Assembly (NCBI GenBank): GCA_964036665.1
Contig: OZ038527.1
Coordinates: 1 to 64,000 of the forward strand
DNA length: 64,000 bases
DNA from: Gordius sp. MW1
Lineage: Eukaryota > Nematomorpha > Gordioida > Gordea > Gordiidae
Reading direction: 5' to 3'
The position numbers were made by a program, and so were the translations under genes. How positions within the stretch are numbered: position 1 is the stretch's first letter; each line of letters begins with the position of its first letter. This document shows, piece by piece, positions 26,991-39,622 of the stretch. The notes below the pieces were generated by a model. That model was not told the origin of the DNA, ran no database searches, and saw only the letters and a list, made by a program, of their open reading frames with translations.

Positions 26991-29339
26991 ATCTACGAGC
27001 CACACATCCATAAGATTACATCAGTTCAACAAAGAGCCAAACGGGTTTTCTCAAAACTCAACCACTTTGACATACAGGGTGCCCTTCGCCTGGCCAATTC
27101 AGACTGCAAAATTTCCCCAGACACTCAAGAAACCTTCGAATCTTTACAAACTAAACACCCTGAAAGAAATGGCTCCCAATTTCCCCCTACAATCAACTCC
27201 CCCTTCAAGGACTTCACATCGCCCGAAATTCTCGAGGCTATCGGTTCTTTTAAAAAATCCTCAGTAGGTTCTGGTTTAGACGGCTTCCGTGCTTCACATT
27301 TAATAGAATTAACAAGACCTCACATTGACAGGTCTGGCCACTTCACATCCACCCTAGCAACCTTCCTTAACCAGGTTATTAAAGGCTTAGTACCTGACGC
27401 GATCTCTCCCTATTTTTTGGGGGCCACCTTAATATCTCTTACCAAACCTGATGGTGGCCTTCGTCCAATTGCCATGGGTTCAATTTTTAGACGCATATGC
27501 TGCAAACTTATCATTGCACGAGTAAAATCCGACATTGCAGATCAATTAGCTCCTATCCAACTAGGTTTCGGAACCAAGGGTGGTTGTGAAATCGCTTCTC
27601 ACGCTGTTCGCATAGCCCTAGCCCATCCCGACCATTCGATCCTAGCTAAGATTGACTTCAAAAACGCATTTAACACGATCTACAGGTCACACTTCTTAAC
27701 CGAGGCTTACAAATCTCTTCCCGAGTACTCCATTTTCCTTAACGCGTGCTACGCTCCTACTTCCATGCTCAACTTTAATTCCAAAATAATTGCATCGAGT
27801 GACGGCATTCAACAAGGAGACCCGCTAGGCCCCCTACTATTCTGCCTAGGTATAAAGTCCCTGACTGAAGACCTAGCCTCTAAATATAATCTATCGCTCA
27901 ACTTGTGGTACCTAGACGATGGTACCATCAAGGGAAATGCCGAAGACGTCAAAGAAGCCCTCTCATATCTAGAAGTCGAAGCTTCAAAAATTGGTCTCCA
28001 TCTAAATCATAGCAAGACCGAGGTTTGCAAAAACAATACTTACCCTTTAAGCCTAGACCCATACTTTGACGCTTTCAAACATATTCACCCTAACGAACTA
28101 ACGCACTTAGGATCTCCCGTAGGTGGCTCACACCCTTGTAATAAGTCATTAACAGAGACAATACAAAAACTAGTAGAAATCAAACCCCTCCTTTCTTACT
28201 TGCCAGCCCACCAGGCTTTCTTTTTAATTAAAAACTGCTATTCTTTACCTAAGATAAATCATATCTTCAGGTCATCCACCTCATTTTTAAATCCTAATGC
28301 TCTATCTATATTCGACCAAAAACTCAAAGGTGTAGTCGAGGAAATCACAAACCTTTCTTTTACAGGGTCCCAATGGAAACAAGCGTGTCTCCCCACAAAA
28401 TATGGTGGTTTGGGCCTGAGATCACCCCCTCTAGTAGCTTTGTCGGCCTTCATCTCGAGCCGACTTTCAGCCAAACCAATCATCGACAAAATAATCGATC
28501 AACCAGATCCCTTTACCCAAATCGCTCTCGACATGTGGAGCTCTTTGTCCGACCCTAACACTCCATTCCCTACCATAAACTCTCAAAAAAGTTGGAACAC
28601 TCCTCTCTACGATCATGCCCTTAAAACTCTTATATCGGGCGCTTCGTTGGAGGAGTTACCAGCTTTAAGAAGTTTTGCATCCAGGTCCGGCCACGAGTGG
28701 TTGGAGGCCATCCCAAGTCGGACCCATGACCTTCAACTCTCCAACAACGAGTTCAGGATCGCAACAGGGCTCCGCCTAGGTTGTGATATAGTTGCCCCCC
28801 ATCAATGCAACTTATGTGGCTCATCTGTAGATACAAAAGGTCATCACGGCCTACATTGCAAATTTAATAAGGCCAGATTTTTATGTCACACATCTGTTAA
28901 TGCTCTTCTACAGAAGACATTCAACAAGGCTGGCTTTCCCTCCCAATTGGAGCCTAATGGTCTTTGCCTTAGCGACAAGAAGAGACCCGATGGACAGACC
29001 CTCATCCCATGGGCAAAAGGGCTATGCCTAGCATGGGACTACACTTGTCCGGATGCCTTTGCACCCTCAAACCATAACAAAGACCCCCTTGTCGATTCTG
29101 AAAGAATGAAGTCAGCTAAATACGCAGAACTTAATTCCTCACTCCTTTTCTGCCCTATAGTGACCACTACCCTTACAACAATAGGGCCTAAAACCCAAGC
29201 CCTCCTGAAAGAATTGGGGCGCCGTATAGCTGCCAATACCCTTGACAAAAGGGAAACTTTTTTTTTAAAACAGAAAATCGGAATTATAATTTGTCATTTC
29301 AACGCGATCGCAATTTTTGAATGTTTACCTCGCATATAA
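26985..29339 (+). CDS. Reverse transcriptase with C-terminal CCHC and restriction-like endonuclease, N-terminally truncated
   Basis: The frame is open for 784 codons without an early ATG; the first in-frame ATG comes only after the fingers region, so the N-terminus is missing. Residues 1-50 resemble the linker seen in relatives (RAKRVFSKLNHFDIQGALR, then TKHPER). The RT follows: VGSGLDGFRASHL, PDGGLRPIAMGS, QLGFGTKGG, motif A KIDFKNAFN near 223, motif B GIQQGDPLGP near 273, and YLDD at 309. The C-terminus has a CCHC finger (C-x2-C..H..C from residue 608), RPD at 667-669 and WD at 684-685, the pattern of RLE endonucleases that nick target DNA. The last 15 codons and the stop lie inside the right inverted repeat. 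No internal stop or frameshift is visible, so the copy appears young. Clade within RLE elements is undetermined. Confidence 0.88.
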   Translation, partial: NDIYEPHIHKITSVQQRAKRVFSKLNHFDIQGALRLANSDCKISPDTQETFESLQTKHPERNGSQFPPTINSPFKDFTSPEILEAIGSFKKSSVGSGLDGFRASHLIELTRPHIDRSGHFTSTLATFLNQVIKGLVPDAISPYFLGATLISLTKPDGGLRPIAMGSIFRRICCKLIIARVKSDIADQLAPIQLGFGTKGGCEIASHAVRIALAHPDHSILAKIDFKNAFNTIYRSHFLTEAYKSLPEYSIFLNACYAPTSMLNFNSKIIASSDGIQQGDPLGPLLFCLGIKSLTEDLASKYNLSLNLWYLDDGTIKGNAEDVKEALSYLEVEASKIGLHLNHSKTEVCKNNTYPLSLDPYFDAFKHIHPNELTHLGSPVGGSHPCNKSLTETIQKLVEIKPLLSYLPAHQAFFLIKNCYSLPKINHIFRSSTSFLNPNALSIFDQKLKGVVEEITNLSFTGSQWKQACLPTKYGGLGLRSPPLVALSAFISSRLSAKPIIDKIIDQPDPFTQIALDMWSSLSDPNTPFPTINSQKSWNTPLYDHALKTLISGASLEELPALRSFASRSGHEWLEAIPSRTHDLQLSNNEFRIATGLRLGCDIVAPHQCNLCGSSVDTKGHHGLHCKFNKARFLCHTSVNALLQKTFNKAGFPSQLEPNGLCLSDKKRPDGQTLIPWAKGLCLAWDYTCPDAFAPSNHNKDPLVDSERMKSAKYAELNSSLLFCPIVTTTLTTIGPKTQALLKELGRRIAANTLDKRETFFLKQKIGIIICHFNAIAIFECLPRI

Positions 29340-29377
29340 TTTTTATTGTTTCATTTATTAACAAGCACTTCTTTTTC
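29293..29377. repeat. Right 85-bp inverted repeat, C-terminal coding end plus 3' UTR
   Basis: This matches 26906-26990 in reverse complement exactly. It encodes the final residues of the RT/RLE protein, the TAA at 29337-29339 and 38 bases of 3' untranslated sequence ending CTTCTTTTTC. Because it carries the protein end, it looks like the element's native 3' terminus, with the left copy derived from it. No poly(A) follows; satellite resumes at once. Confidence 0.95.
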
Positions 29378-32300
29378 TTTTATACATTCACGCCTCCTTT
29401 ACATATGCCCTTTAAAAAATATTTAAAAAATAATTAAAAAATTTAATGATTAATTTTTGATTATAGGTAAATTTATAACAGATCCACTCTTTTGCAACAC
29501 TCTTTTAAAACCTTTTTATAAATTCACGCCTCCTTTACCTATGCCCTTTAAAAATGATTTAAAAAATATTTAAAAAAATTTAAAAAATAATTAAAAAATT
29601 TAATGATTAGTTTTTGATTATAGGTAAATTTATAACAAATCCACTAATTTGCAACACTCTTTTAAAATCTTTTTGAAATTTCACGCCCCTTTTGCCCATG
29701 CCCTGTAAAAAATAATTAAAAAATTCAATGATTAATTTTTGATTATAGGTAAATTTATAACAGAGCCAATATTTTGCAACACTCTTTTAAAACCTTTTTA
29801 TAAATTCACGCCTCCTTTACCTATGCCCTTTAAAAAATATTTAAAAATAATTAAAAAATTTAATGATTAATTTTTGATTATAGGTAAATTTATAACAGAT
29901 CCACTATTTTGCAACACTCTTTTAAAACCTTTTTATAAATTCACGCCTCCTTTACCTATGCCCTTTAAAAAATATTTTAAAAATAATTAAAAAATTTAGT
30001 GATTGATTTTTGATTATATGTAAATTTATAACAGATCCACTATTTTGCAACAATCTTTTAAAACCTTTTTATAAATTCACGCCTTCTTTGCCCCTGCTCT
30101 TTAAAAAATAATTAAAAAATTGATTAATTTTTGATTATAGGTAAATTTATAACAAATCCAATAATTTGCAACACTCTTTTAAAACCTTTTTATAAATTCA
30201 CGCCTCCTTTACCTATGCCCTTTAAAAAATATTTAAAAAATAATTAAAAAATTTAATGATTAATTTTTGATTATAGGTAAATTTATAACAAATCCACTTT
30301 TTTGCAACACTCTTTTAAAATCTTTTTGAAATTTCACGCCCCTTTTGCCCATGCCCTGTAAAAAATAATTAAAAAATTCAATGATTAATTTTTGATTATA
30401 GGTAAATTTATAACAAAGCCAATATTTTGCAACACTCTTTTAAAACTTTTTTATAAATTCACGCCTCCTTTACCTATGCCCTTTAAAAAATATTTAAAAA
30501 TAATTAAAAAATTTAATGATTAATTTTTGATTATAGGTAAATTTATAACAGAGCCAATATTTTGCAACACTCTTTTAAAACCTTTTTATAAATTCACGCC
30601 TCCTTTACCTATGCCCTTTAAAAAATATTTAAAAATAATTAAAAAATTAATGATTAATTTTTGATTATAGGTAAATTTATAACAGATCCACTATTTTGCA
30701 ACACTCTTTTAAAACCTTTTTATAAATTCACGCCTCCTTTACCTATGCCCTTTAAAAAATATTTAAAAAATAATTAAAAAATTTAGTGATTGATTTTTGA
30801 TTATAGGTAAATTTATAACAGATCCACTATTTTGCAACAATCTTTTAAAACCTTTTTATAAATTCACGCCTCCTTTACCTATGCCCTTTAAAAATGATTT
30901 AAAAAATATTTAAAAAATTTTAAAAAATAATTAAAAAATTTAATGATTAGTTTTTGATTATAGGTAAATTTATAACAAATCCACTATTTTGCAACACTCT
31001 TTTAAAATCTTTTTGAAATTTCACGCCCCTTTTGCCCATGCCCTGTAAAAAATAATTAAAAAATTCAATAATTAATTTTTGATTATAGGTAAATTTATAA
31101 CAGAGCCAATATTTTGCAACACTCTTTTAAAACCTTTTTATAAATTCACGCCTCCTTTACCTATGCCCTTTAAAAAATATTTAAAAAATAATTAAAAAAT
31201 TTAATGATTAATTTTGGATTATAGGTAAATTTATAACAAATCCACTATTTTGCAACACTATTTTAAAACCTTTTTATAAATTCACGCACGCCTCCTTTAC
31301 CTATGCCCTTTAAAAATGATTTAAAAAATATTTAAAAAATTGTAAAAAATAATTAAAAAATTTAATGATTAGTTTTTGATTATAGGTAAATTTATAACAA
31401 ATCCAATATTTTGCAACACTCTTTTAAAATCTTTTTCAAATTTCACGCCCCTTTTGCCCATGCCCTGTAAAAAATAATTAAAAAATTCAATGATTAATTT
31501 TTGATTATAGGTAAATTTATAACAGAGCCAATATTTTGCAACAATCTTTTAAAACTTTTTTATAAATTCACGCCTCCTTTACCTATGCCCTTTAAAATAT
31601 ATTTAAAAAATAATTAAAAAATTTAATGATTAATTTTTGATTATAGGTAAATTTATAACAAATCCACTTTTTTGCAACACTCTTTTAAAATTTTTTTGAA
31701 ATTTCACGCCCCCTTTGCCCATGCCCTGTAAAAAATAATTAAAAAATTCAATGATTAATTTTTGATTATAGGTAAATTTATAACAGAGCCAATATTTTGC
31801 AACACTCTTTTAAAACCTTTTTATAAATTCACGCCTCCTTTACCTATGCCCTTTAAAAAAAATTTTAAAAATAATTAAAAAATGTAATGAGTAATTTTAT
31901 GTAAATTTATAACAGATCCACTCTTTTGCAACACTCTTTTAAAACCTTTTTATAAATTCACGCCTCCTTTACCTATGCCCTTTAAAAATGATTTAAAAAA
32001 TATTTAAAAAATTTTAAAAAATAATTAAAAAATTTAATGATTAGTTTTTGATTATAGGTAAATTTATAACAAATCCACTATTTTGCAACACTCTTTTAAA
32101 TTTTTTTTGAAATTTCACGCCCCCTTTGCCCATGCCCTGTAAAAAATAATTAAAAAATTCAATGATTAATTTTTGATTATAGGTAAATTTATAACAGAAC
32201 CAATATTTTGCAACACTCTTTTAAAACCTTTTTATAAATTCACGCCACCTTTACCTATGCCCTTTAAAAAATATTTAAAAATAATTAAAAAATTTAGTGA

Positions 32301-35300
32301 TTGATTTTTGATTATATGTAAATTTATAACAGATCCACTATTTTGCAACAATCTTTTAAAACCTTTTTATAAATTCACGCCTCCTTTACCTATGCCCTTT
32401 AAAAAATATTTAAAAATTATTAAAAAATTTAATGATTATTTTTAGATTATAGGTAAATTTATAACAAATCCAATATTTTGCAACACTCTTTTAAAACCTT
32501 TTTATAAATTCACGCCTCCTTTACCTATGCCCTTTAAAAAATATTTAAAAAATAATTAAAAAATTTAATGATTAATTTTAGATTATAGGTAAATTTATAA
32601 CAAATCCACTATTTTGCAACACTATTTTAAAACCTTTTTATAAATTCACGCACGCCTCCTTTACCTATGCCCTTTAAAAATGATTTAAAAAATATTTAAA
32701 AATTTTTAAAAAATAATTAAAAAATTTAATGATTAATTTTTGATTATAGGTAAATTTATAACAAATCCACTTTTTTGCAACACTCTTTTAAAATCTTTTT
32801 GAAATTTCACGCCCCTTTTGCCCATGCCCTGTAAAAAATAATTAAAAAATTCAATGATTAATTTTTGATTATATTTAAATTTATAACAGAGGCAATATTT
32901 TGCAACAATCTTTTAAAACTTTCTTATAAATTCACGCCTCCTTTACATATGCCCTTTAAAAAATATTTAAAAAATAATTAAAAAATTTAATGATTAATTT
33001 TTGATTATAGGTAAATTTATAACAAATCCACTTTTTTGCAACACTCTTTTAAAATCTTTTTGAAATTTCACGCCCCTTTTGCCCATGCCCTGTAAAAAAT
33101 AATTAAAAAATTTAATGATTAATTTTAGATTATAGGTAAATTTATAACAAATCCACTATTTTGCAACACTATTTTAAAACCTTTTTATAAATTCACGCAC
33201 GCCTCCTTTACCTATGCCCTTTAAAAATGATTTAAAAAATATTTAAAAATTTTTAAAAAATAATTAAAAAATTTAATGATTAATTTTTGATTATAGGTAA
33301 ATTTATAACAAATCCACTTTTTTGCAACACTCTTTTAAAATCTTTTTGAAATTTCACGCCCCTTTTGCCCATGCCCTGTAAAAAATAATTAAAAAATTTA
33401 ATGATTAATTTTTGATTATATTTAAATTTATAACAGATCCACTATTTTGCAACACTCTTTTAAAACCTTTTTATAAATTCACGCACGCCTCATTTACCTA
33501 TGCCCTTTAAAAAATATTTAAAAAATAATTAAAAAATTTAATGATTATTTTTGATTATAGGTAAATTTATAACAGATCCACTCTTTTGCAACACTCTTTT
33601 AAAACCTTTTTATAAATTCACGCCTCCTTTACCTATGCCCTTTAAAAATGATTTAAAAAATATTTAAAAAAATTTAAAAAATAATTAAAAAATTTAATGA
33701 TTAGTTTTTGATTATAGGTAAATTTATAACAAATCCACTAATTTGCAACACTCTTTTAAAATCTTTTTGAAATTTCACGCCCCTTTTGCCCATGCCCTGT
33801 AAAAAATAATTAAAAAATTCAATGATTAATTTTTGATTATAGGTAAATTTATAACAGAGCCAATATTTTGCAACACTCTTTTAAAATTTTTTTATAAATT
33901 CACGCCTCCTTTACCTATGCCCTTTAAAAAATATTTAAAAATAATTAAAAAATTTAATGATTAATTTTTGATTATAGGTAAATTTATAACAGATCCACTA
34001 TTTTGCAACACTCTTTTAAAACCTTTTTATAAATTCACGCCTCCTTTACCTATGCCCTTTAAAAAATATTTAAAAATTATTAAAAAATTTAATGATTAAT
34101 TTTAGATTATAGGTAAATATATAACAAATCCAATATTTTGCAACACTCTTTTAAAACCTTTTTATAAATTCACGCCTCCTTTACATATGCCCTTTAAAAA
34201 ATATTTAAAAAATAATTAAAAAATTTAATGATTAATTTTAGGTTATAGGTAAATTTATAACAAATCCAATATTTTGCAACACTCTTTTAAAAACTTTTTA
34301 TAAATTCACGCCTCCTTTAACTATGCCCTTTAAAAAATATTTAAAAAATAATTAAAAAATTTAATGATTAATTTTTGATTATAGGTAAATTTATAACAAA
34401 TCCAATATTTTGCAACACTCTTTTGAAACCTTTTTATAAATTCACGCCTCCTTTACCTATGCCTTTTAAAAAATATTTAAAAAATAATTAAAAAATTTAA
34501 TGATTAATTTTAGATTATAGGTAAATTTATAACAGATCCACTATTTTGCAACACTCTTTTAAAACCTTTTTATAAATTCACGCCTCCTTTACCTATGCCC
34601 TTTAAAAAATATTTAAAAAATAATTAAAAAATTTAATGATTAATTTTGAGATTATAGGTAAATTTATAACAGATCCACTATTTTGCAACACTCTTTTAAA
34701 ACCTTTTTATAAATTCACGCCTCCTTTACCTATGCCCTTTAAAAAATATTTAAAAAATAATTAAAAAATTTAATGATTAATTTTAGATTATAGGTAAATT
34801 TATAACAGATCCACTATTTTGCAACACTCTTTTAAACCTTTTTATAAATTCACGCACGCCTCCTTTATATATGCCCTTTAAAAAATATTTTAAAAATAAT
34901 TTTAAAATTTAATGATTAATTTTTGATTATAGGTAAATTTATAACAGATCCAGTATTTTGCAACACTCTTTTAAAACCTTTTTATAAATTCACGCCTCCT
35001 TTACCTATGCCCTGTAAAAAATATTTAAAAAATAATTAAAAAATTTAATGATTAATTTTAGATTATAGGTAAATTTATAACAGATCCACTATTTTGCAAC
35101 ACTCTTTTAAAACCTTTTTATAAATTCACGCCTCCTTTACCTATGCCCTTTAAAAAATATTTAAAAAATAATTAAAAAATTTAATGATTAATTTTAGATT
35201 ATAAACAGATCCACTATTTTGCAACACTCTTTTAAAAACTTTTTATAAATTCACGCCTCCTTTAACTATGCCCTTTAAAAAATATTTAAAAAATAATTAA

Positions 35301-38300
35301 AAAATTTAATGATTAATTTTTGATTATAGGTAAATTTATAACAAATCTAATATTTTGCAACACTCTTTTAAAACCTTTTTATAAATTCACGCCTCCTTTA
35401 CCTATGCCCTTTAAAAAATATTTAAAAAATAATTAAAAAATTTAATGATTAATTTTAGATTATAGGTAAATTTATAACAGATCCACTATTTTGCAACACT
35501 CTTTTAAAACCTTTTTATAAATTCACGCCTCCTTTACCTATGCCCTTTAAAAAATATTTAAAAAATAATTAAAAAATTTAATGATTAATTTTTGATTATA
35601 GGTAAATTTATAACAAATCCAATATTTTGCAACACTCTTTTAAAACCTTTTTATAAATTCACGCCTCCTTTACCTATGCCTTTTAAAAAATATTTAAAAA
35701 ATAATTAAAAAATTTAATGATTAATTTTAGATTATAAACAGATCCACTATTTTGCAACACTCTTTTAAAAACTTTTTATAAATTCACGCCTCCTTTAACT
35801 ATGCCCTTTAAAAAATATTTAAAAAATAATTAAAAAATTTAATGATTAATTTTTGATTATAGGTAAATTTATAACAAATCTAATATTTTGCAACACTCTT
35901 TTAAAACCTTTTTATAAATTCACGCCTCCTTTACCTATGCCCTTTAAAAAATATTTAAAAAATAATTAAAAAATTTAATGATTAATTTTAGATTATAGGT
36001 AAATTTATAACAGATCCACTATTTTGCAACACTCTTTTAAAAACTTTTTATAAATTCACGCCTCCTTTAACTATGCCCTTTAAAAAATATTTAAAAAATA
36101 ATTAAAAAATTTAATGATTAATTTTTGATTATAGGTAAATTTATAACAAATCCAATATTTTGCAACACTCTTTTAAAACCTTTTTATAAATTCACGCCTC
36201 CTTTACCTATGCCCTTTAAAAAATATTTAAAAAATAATTAAAAAATTCAATGATTAATTTTTATTATAGGTAAATTTATAACAAATTCAATATTTTGCAA
36301 CACTTTTTTAAAACCTTTTTATAAATTCACGCCTCCTTTACCTATGCCCTCTAAAAAATATTTAAAAAATAATTAAAAAACTTAATTATTAATTTTTGAT
36401 TATAGGTAAATATATAACAAATCCAATATTTTGCAACACTCTTTTAAAACCTTTTTATAAATTCACGCCTCCTTTACCTATGCCCTCTAAAAAATATTTA
36501 AAAAATAATTAAAAAACTTAATTAATTAATTTTTGATTATAGGTAAATATATAACAAATCCAATATTTTGCAACACTCTTTTAAAACCTTTTTATAAATT
36601 CACGCCTCCTTTACCTATGCCCTCTAAAAAATATTTAAAAAATAATTAAAAAATTTAATGATTAAATTTTGATTATAGGTAAATATATAACAAATCCAAT
36701 ATTTTGCAACACTCTTTTAAAACCTTTTATAAATTCACGCCTCCTTTACCTATGCCCTCTAAAAAATATTTAAAAAATAATTAAAAAATTTAATGATTAA
36801 ATTTTGATTATAGGTAAATATATAACAAATCCAATATTTTGCAACACTCTTTTAAAACCTTTTTATAAATTCACGTCTCCTTTACCTATGCCCTCTAAAA
36901 AATATTTAAAAAATAATTAAAAAATTTAATGATTAAATTTTGATTATAGGTAAATATATAACAAATCCAATATTTTGCAACACTCTTTTAAAACCTTTTT
37001 ATAAATTCACGCCTCCTTTACCTATGCCCTCTAAAAAATATTTAAAAAATAATTAAAAAACTTAATTATTAATTTTTGATTATAGGTAAATATATAACAA
37101 ATCCAATATTTTGCAACACTCTTTTAAAACCTTTTTATAAATTCACGCCTCCTTTACCTATGCCCTCTAAAAAATATTTAAAAAATATTTAAAAAACTTA
37201 ATTATTAATTTTTGATTATAGGTAAATATATAACAAATACAATATTTTGCAACACTCTTTTAAAACCTTTTTATAAATTCACGCCTCCTTTACCTATGCC
37301 CTCTAAAAAATATTTAAAAAATATTTAAAAAACTTAATTATTAATTTTTGATTATAGGTAAATATATAACAAATACAATATTTTGCAACACTCTTTTAAA
37401 ACCTTTTTATAAATTCACGCCTCCTTTACCTATGCCCTCTAAAAAATATTTAAAAAATATTTAAAAAAATTAATTATTAATTTTTTATTATAGGTAAATA
37501 TATAACAAATCCAATATTTTGCAACACTCTTTTAAAACCTTTTTATAAATTCACGCCTCCTTTACCTATGCCCTCTAAAAAATATTTAAAAAATATTTAA
37601 AAAACTTAATTATTAATTTTTGATTATAGGTAAATATATAACAAATACAATATTTTGCAACACTCTTTTAAAACCTTTTTATAAATTCACGCCTCCTTTA
37701 CCTATGCCCTCTAAAAAATATTTAAAAAATATTTAAAAAAATTAATTATTAATTTTTTATTATAGGTAAATATATAACAAATCCAATATTTTGCAACACT
37801 CTTTTAAAACCTTTTTATAAATTCACGCCTCCTTTACCTATGCCCTCTAAAAAATATTTAAAAAATAATTAAAAAATTTAATGATTAAATTTTGATTATA
37901 GGTAAATATATAACAAATCCAATATTTTGCAACACTCTTTTAAAACCTTTTTATAAATTCACGCCTCCTTTACCTATGCCCTCTAAAAAATATTTAAAAA
38001 ATAATTAAAAAATTTAATGATTAAATTTTGATTATAGGTAAATATATAACAAATCCAATATTTTGCAACACTCTTTTAAAACCTTTTTATAAATTCACGC
38101 CTCCTTTACCTATGCCCTCTAAAAAATATTTAAAAAATAATTAAAAAATTTAATGATTAAATTTTGATTATAGGTAAATATATAACAAATCCAATATTTT
38201 GCAACACTCTTTTAAAACCTTTTTATAAATTCACGCCTCCTTTACCTATGCCCTCTAAAAAATATTTAAAAAATATTTAAAAAAATTAATTATTAATTTT

Positions 38301-39622
38301 TGATTATAGGTAAATATATAACAAATCCAATATTTTGCAACACTCTTGTAAAACCTTTTTATAAATTCACGCCTCCTTTACCTATGCCCTCTAAAAAATA
38401 TTTAAAAAATAATTAAAAAATTTAATGATTAAATTTTGATTATAGGTAAATATATAACAAATCCAATATTTTGCACACTCTTTTAAAACCTTTTTATAAA
38501 TTCACGCCTCCTTTACCTATGCCCTCTAAAAAATATTTAAAAAATATTTAAAAAATTTAATGATTAAATTTTGATTATAGGTAAATATATAACAAATCCA
38601 ATATTTTGCAACACTCTTTTAAAACCTTTTTATAAATTCACGCCTCCTTTACCTATGCCCTCTAAAAAATATTTAAAAAATATTTAAAAAAATTAATTAT
38701 TAATTTTTGATTATAGGTAAATATATAACAAATCCAATATTTTGCAACACTCTTTTAAAACCTTTTTATAAATTCACGCCTCCTTTACCTATGCCCTTTA
38801 AAAAATATTTAAAAAACAATTAAAAAATTTAATGATTAATTTTAGATTATAGGTAAATTTATAACAGATCCTCTATTTTGCAACACTCTTTTAAAACCTT
38901 TTTATAAATTCACGCCTCCTTTACTATGCCCTTTAAAAAATATTTAAAAAATAATTAAAAAATTTAATGATTAATTTTAGATTATAGGTAAATTTATAAC
39001 AAATCCAATATTTTGCAACAATCTTTTAAAACCATTTTATAAATTCACGCCTCCTTTACATATGCCCTTTAAAAAATATTTAAAAAATAAATAAAAAATT
39101 TAATGATTAATTTTAGATTATAGGTAAATTTATAACAGAGCCAATATTTTGCAACACTCTTTTAAAACCTTTTTATAAATTCACGCCTCCTTTACCTATG
39201 CCCTCTAAAAAATAATTAAAAAATAATTAAAAAAATTAATTATTAATTTTTGATTATAGGTAAATATATAACAAATCCAATATTTTGCAACACTCTTTTA
39301 AAACCTTTTTATAAATTCACGCCTCCTTTACCTATGCCCTCTAAAAAATATTTAAAAAATATTTAAAAAAATTAATTATTAATTTTTGATTATAGGTAAA
39401 TATATAACAAATCCAATATTTTGCAACACTCTTTTAAAACCTTTTTATAAATTCACCCCTCCTTTACCTATGCCCTCTAAAAAATATTTAAAAATAATTA
39501 AAAAATTTAATGATAAATTTTTGATTATAGGTAAATTTAAAACAGATCCACTATTTTGCAACACTCTTTTAAAACCTTTTTATAAATTCACGCCTCCTTT
39601 ACCTATGCCCTTTAAAAAATAT
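29378..39622. repeat. Subtelomeric 136-bp satellite, proximal block
   Basis: About 10.2 kb, roughly 75 monomers, continue the array in the same orientation and phase. Up to about 34 kb the mixed classes seen distally persist. From 34 to 36.2 kb the monomers are mostly 136-bp type 1, with a 533-bp tandem duplication marked by a truncated leader (TTATAAACAGATCC at 35199 and 35732). The array ends mid-monomer after CCCTTTAAAAAATAT near 39622, against a miniature transposon piece. Confidence 0.95.
36240..39520. repeat. Homogeneous proximal satellite subfamily
   Basis: Most monomers here share TATGCCCTCTAAAAAATATT (CTCT in place of CTTT) and the leader GGTAAATATATAACAAATCC, with a steady period near 136 bp. 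They alternate mainly in whether the A/T block reads AATAATTAAAAAATTTAATG or AATATTTAAAAAAATTAATT. A few ordinary type 1 monomers interrupt at 38.8-39.2 kb. The uniformity contrasts with the mixed distal array and suggests a later local amplification. Confidence 0.88.

Larger units (their letters stand above)
26840..29377 (+). mobile_element. RLE-type non-LTR retrotransposon with inverted ends, inserted in satellite
   Basis: The insertion consists of 65 T (26840-26904), a perfect 85-bp inverted repeat (26906-26990 against 29293-29377), and one long reading frame between. The flanks are halves of one satellite monomer: the left ends CTTTTTTATAAAT and the right resumes TTTTATACATTCACGCC. A likely target duplication of about 7-10 nt (TTTTATA, then A or C, AT) is therefore visible. 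The uninterrupted monomer type can be read at 20440-20510, an empty-site relative sharing the CAACAGTC and TACATATGCC variants. There is no poly(A) on the 3' side of the sense strand; the homopolymer lies on the 5' side as poly(T). Confidence 0.85.

Noticed and set aside
27417-29339. Start of the retrotransposon protein at 27417 (TTG)
   Set aside because: The same frame is open from 26985 and the added residues match conserved family sequence, so 27417 is not a real start.
26906-29377. Interpretation of the 85-bp inverted repeats as DNA-transposon ends
   Set aside because: The protein is a reverse transcriptase with a restriction-like endonuclease, a poly(T) adjoins one end, and the right repeat encodes the protein C-terminus. 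A cut-and-paste element is unlikely, though native repeats are not excluded.
6871-39622. Satellite considered as a CRISPR-like array
   Set aside because: There are no unique spacers of constant size, the repeat is the whole 136-bp monomer, and the context is a eukaryotic telomere.
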